Assembly (NCBI RefSeq): GCF_017315755.1 | Contig: NZ_JAFLRJ010000058.1 | Coordinates: 1-42,711, forward strand | DNA from: Streptomyces beijiangensis | Lineage (GTDB): Bacteria > Actinomycetota > Actinomycetes > Streptomycetales > Streptomycetaceae | Length of the DNA: 42,711 nt | Direction: 5' to 3' | Shown: positions 40,523 through 42,711 of the stretch, one piece after another | Layout of the letters: every line of letters begins with the position of its first letter | Numbering within the stretch: position 1 is the stretch's first letter | Notes under the pieces: generated by a model | The model's database searches: none | Seen by the model: only the letters and a program-made list of their open reading frames with translations | Told to the model about the DNA's origin: nothing | Translations under genes and position numbers: made by a program

Positions 40523-42444
40523 ACCGGCCGGGCGCGGCGGTCTGCTCGACCGTGACGGCTGCGGTCGGGGCGGCGGGACTCGTCGGCGGGGTCTCCGCCC
40601 TCGGCGGGAGTTCCTGGTCGGCGGAGGTGACCTGGCTGCTTCCGCTCGGCGGGGTGGAGCTGGCGCTCGACCCGCTGGGCGGGCTCTTCATGGCCGTCTC
40701 CGGGGCGGTGGCGCTCGCGGTCGCCGTGTACGGCATCGGGTGGCCGGGAACCTCGGCGGCCCTGCCGGGCTTCGCGCTCGCTCTGGTCCTGGTGCCCGCC
40801 GCGGCCTCCGTTTCGGCATTCCTGCTGCTGTGGGAGCTGATGGCGCTCACCTCGCTGCTCCTTGTGCTCACCGAGCACCGGGAGCGCCGGGCCGTTCGGG
40901 AAGCGGCTGTCTGGTACGCGGTGATGACCCAGCTCGGCTTCGTGCTGCTCCTCGCCGGGCTCGCGCTCTTCGCCTCCCGGGCGGGCGGGGAGAGCTTCGC
41001 GGCGCTGCGGGCCGGGGCGGACGGGGCACCTGGCGCGGTCAAGGGGGTGGTGTTCGTCCTCACCGCGGCGGCCTTCATGTCGAAGTCGGGCCTGGTGCCG
41101 CTGCACGGCTGGCTGCCGCGCGCGTACGGGGAGGCCCCGGGACCCGTGGCCGCGCTGATGAGCGCGGCGATGGTGAACATGGGCGTCTACGGCCTGGTGC
41201 GCGTCGGCTTCGACCTCCTCGGCGGCGGGCCCGCCTGGTGGTGGCTGCTGGTGGTCACGGCCGCCGGGGTGTCGGCGGTATACGGAATCCTGCAGGCGGC
41301 GATGGCCTCCGATCTCAAGCGGCTCCTCGCGTACTCGTCGACGGAGAACATGGGGCTCGCCCTCCTCGGGGTCGGCGCGGCCGGGCTCTTCGCCGCGGCC
41401 GGGGACCGGCAGCCGGCCGGGCTCGCGCTGGCCGCCGCCCTGCTCCATGTGGTCAACCACTCCGCTTTCAAGGGGCTGTTGTTCTGTGCGGCCGGGGCGG
41501 TGGTGCGTGCGACGGGCGGTGTACGGGACCTGGACGCGCTGGGCGGGCTGCGGGCCCGTATGCCGGTCACGGCGGGGTTCTTCGCGCTGGCCGCGCTGGG
41601 GGCGGTGGCGCTGCCGCCGGGCAACGGCTTCGTGAGCGAGTGGCTGCTGCTGCAGGCGCTGATCCACGGTTTCGCCGTGCCGGGGGTCGCCACCGCGATC
41701 GTGCTGCCGCTCGCCGTCGCCGTGATCGCGCTGTCGGCGGGTCTTGCGGCCGCCGTGTTCGTCAAGGCGCTCGGGGTCGGGTTCTTCGCCCGGCCGCGCA
41801 GCGCACAGGCGGCGGCCGCCGTGGAGAGCCCGCCGCAGCTGCTCGCCGGGATGGGGATCTTCGGCGCCGCGTGCGTCGGACTCGCCCTGGCGCCAGGGAT
41901 GTTGAGCGACGGACTGAACCGGGCGGTGGCCGTGGTGGCCCCGGCGGGGGGACCGCTGAAGGGAGGCGGGGTGGACCTGGAACTGGAGTCGGTGTCGGCC
42001 GCCCTCTCGCCGGTGGCGGTGGTGTTCGCGCTCGCCTCGGTGCTGGTGGCGTGCGCCTGGACCGTACAGCTCCTCGCGCGGCGCCGACGCCGTACCCGCG
42101 CCAAGCTCTGGGACTGCGGCGGAGGCGCTCCGACACCGCGCATGGCCTACACGGCGACCTCGTTCGCCGAGCCCCTTCAGCGCGTCTTCGACCAGGTGCT
42201 CGCACCGGAACAGGACGTGGACGTGACCGCGGTGCCGGGCTCCGCCTATCTCGTGGAGCGCATCCGTTTCCGGCGGCGCGTGCCGGACCGGATCGAACAC
42301 CGGTTGTACCAGCCGGTGCTGGATGCACTGGAACGAGCCGGTCGCTCATCCAGGCGGCTGGCGACCGGCAGCGTCCATCTCTATCTGGGGTACGGCTTCT
42401 TCGGCTTGATCACGCTGTTGGTGGCACTGGTGGTGGGCTGTTGA
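40519..42444 (+). CDS. HyfB/NuoL-like proton-pumping membrane subunit
   Basis: A 641-residue membrane protein with about 14 helices. It shows the proton_antipo_M marks of NuoL/MrpA/HyfB proteins, for example AAFMSKSGLVPLHGWLPRAY, GPVAALMSAAMVNMGVYGLV, AMASDLKRLLAYSSTENMGL and a conserved HVVNHSAFKGLLF. The end is soluble (TRAKLWDCGGGAPTPRMAYT, then SYA-type helices). HyfB-like subunits move protons beside a hydrogenase or formate lyase. The GTG at 40519 overlaps the upstream stop. The TGA stop lies in the TTGAA terminus of an IS200/IS605-like end (42441-42445), so the true C-terminus may have been cut short by that insertion. Confidence 0.85.
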   Translation: MNRPGAAVCSTVTAAVGAAGLVGGVSALGGSSWSAEVTWLLPLGGVELALDPLGGLFMAVSGAVALAVAVYGIGWPGTSAALPGFALALVLVPAAASVSAFLLLWELMALTSLLLVLTEHRERRAVREAAVWYAVMTQLGFVLLLAGLALFASRAGGESFAALRAGADGAPGAVKGVVFVLTAAAFMSKSGLVPLHGWLPRAYGEAPGPVAALMSAAMVNMGVYGLVRVGFDLLGGGPAWWWLLVVTAAGVSAVYGILQAAMASDLKRLLAYSSTENMGLALLGVGAAGLFAAAGDRQPAGLALAAALLHVVNHSAFKGLLFCAAGAVVRATGGVRDLDALGGLRARMPVTAGFFALAALGAVALPPGNGFVSEWLLLQALIHGFAVPGVATAIVLPLAVAVIALSAGLAAAVFVKALGVGFFARPRSAQAAAAVESPPQLLAGMGIFGAACVGLALAPGMLSDGLNRAVAVVAPAGGPLKGGGVDLELESVSAALSPVAVVFALASVLVACAWTVQLLARRRRRTRAKLWDCGGGAPTPRMAYTATSFAEPLQRVFDQVLAPEQDVDVTAVPGSAYLVERIRFRRRVPDRIEHRLYQPVLDALERAGRSSRRLATGSVHLYLGYGFFGLITLLVALVVGC

Positions 42445-42578
42445 ATCCTCCCCTGCCCGCGAGGGAGGGGATTCCTGGCTCACATCGGCCGCGGGCCCAC
42501 GGCCCGTCAGCTCTTACACGATCAACACCAGCCGGGTTGAAACCAGCCCGGTTACATGAAGGTTTGGAAGGTACAGCT
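42441..42578 (-). mobile_element. IS200/IS605-type right end with candidate reRNA, TnpB lost
   Basis: Read on the minus strand, the sequence ends with GAATCCCCTCCCT, a CGCGGGC loop, AGGGGAGGATTC and the terminal CAA (42474 to 42441). The combination GAATCCCC...GGGGAGGAT-TCAA is the form of the right-end hairpin in IS200/IS605 elements that carry TnpB. Just before it come GTGTAAGAGCTGACGG, a CGGGCC-cac-GGCCCG hairpin (42491-42505 region) and TGTGAGCCAGG, in the order seen in the RNA-coding tails (reRNA or omega RNA) of such elements. No TnpB frame is present, so this would be a remnant or a small non-autonomous copy. The other edge is uncertain, somewhere past 42560. It splits the hydrogenase-like operon. 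Confidence 0.5.
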
Positions 42579-42711
42579 GTGCCAGCTTGGTTCTCGCTCA
42601 ACACGGCGACGATCCTACCAGCCGGAGTTGGGGCGGTTGCCGCACAAGTGACCGTAGTCTCGCTGGGCGCACCGCTGCTCACCGGGCTGATGCGGCAGGT
42701 ACGGGCCCGCC
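42579..42711 (+). CDS. HyfC/NuoH-like membrane subunit, N-terminal part
   Basis: A frame of 44 codons runs off the right edge. It starts with GTG at 42579 with GGAAGG seven bases upstream. From about residue 20 it matches the start of HyfC/HycD proteins (QVTVVSLGAPLLTGLMRQVR), the NuoH-like membrane anchor of hydrogenase-like complexes. The first 18 residues (VPAWFSLNTATILPAGVG) are less typical and use codons such as CCA, CTA and GTT that the neighbours avoid, so they may come from the inserted element. The rest of the gene is outside the window. Confidence 0.7.
   Translation, partial: MPAWFSLNTATILPAGVGAVAAQVTVVSLGAPLLTGLMRQVRAR

Noticed and set aside
42410..42682. A 90-codon frame on the minus strand at the right end
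   Set aside because: It runs through the IS-like hairpin and the end of the HyfB-like gene and has no recognisable domain. It could be a trace of a transposon gene end, but that is not supported enough to list as a gene.

Overview
The window is very GC-rich actinobacterial DNA and almost certainly comes from Streptomyces. The signs are strong third-position G/C bias, many GTG and TTG starts, AGGAGG-type ribosome binding sites, large secreted multidomain carbohydrate enzymes, GAF/ANTAR proteins, LuxR-type regulators with an ATPase domain, and a characteristic Streptomyces repeat (10691-10734). I see no tRNA, rRNA or CRISPR array. All names come from reading the sequence; no database was searched.

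Layout. (1) 1-7027: the start of an unknown gene, then a secreted S8 protease flanked by two paralogous TrmB/LuxR-type regulators of identical deduced length, and a small DUF456-like membrane protein. (2) 7087-9520: a Tat-type secreted GH95-like glycoside hydrolase with a good promoter. (3) 9577-12581: an F420/FMN-type oxidoreductase, an Ada/AlkA-like repair protein, the ribosome-maturation GTPase rsgA, and a possible leader peptide plus hairpin in front of rsgA. (4) 12684-17570: a two-gene secreted operon (PQQ-type sugar dehydrogenase with PKD and two CBM6 modules, then a ThuA/DUF1080/CBM6 protein). (5) 17615-19633: a cupin, a nitrate/nitrite-type MFS transporter and an unknown protein. (6) 19673-21399: a secreted CBM35-PL9-type pectate lyase with promoter and operator-like palindrome. 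(7) 21421-26964: the Kdp potassium ATPase genes, transcribed leftwards as small membrane ORF-kdpF-kdpA-kdpB-kdpC-kdpE. No kdpD lies between kdpC and kdpE. A four-half-site array suited to an OmpR-family regulator lies upstream. (8) 27136-28068: two small membrane proteins. (9) 28044-33416: nitrite assimilation, with a CbiX/sirohydrochlorin chelatase-type protein divergent from a NirB-NirD fusion, then a second nitrate/nitrite transporter and a strong terminator. (10) 33421-37536: a signalling cluster of CheB, CheR-PAS-coiled coil-PAS and two GAF-ANTAR proteins, with no kinase or flagellar gene beside it. (11) 37533-39836: a large ATPase-LuxR regulator. (12) 40049-42711: the start of a membrane hydrogenase-like (Hyf/Hyc/Ech/Mbh) operon, interrupted by what looks like the right end and RNA-coding tail of an IS200/IS605 element without its TnpB.

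How the parts work together. The chelatase-type protein probably makes siroheme for NirB, and the two transporters would supply nitrate or nitrite. ANTAR proteins usually act on RNA hairpins, so the CheB/CheR/ANTAR cluster may be a methylation-linked antitermination system, but its targets are unknown. The most interesting leads are the predicted KdpE operator with the missing kdpD, the coupled mini-ORF before kdpF, the IS200/IS605-type RNA remnant in the hydrogenase-like operon, the NirB-NirD fusion, the rsgA leader and the CheBR-ANTAR cluster.
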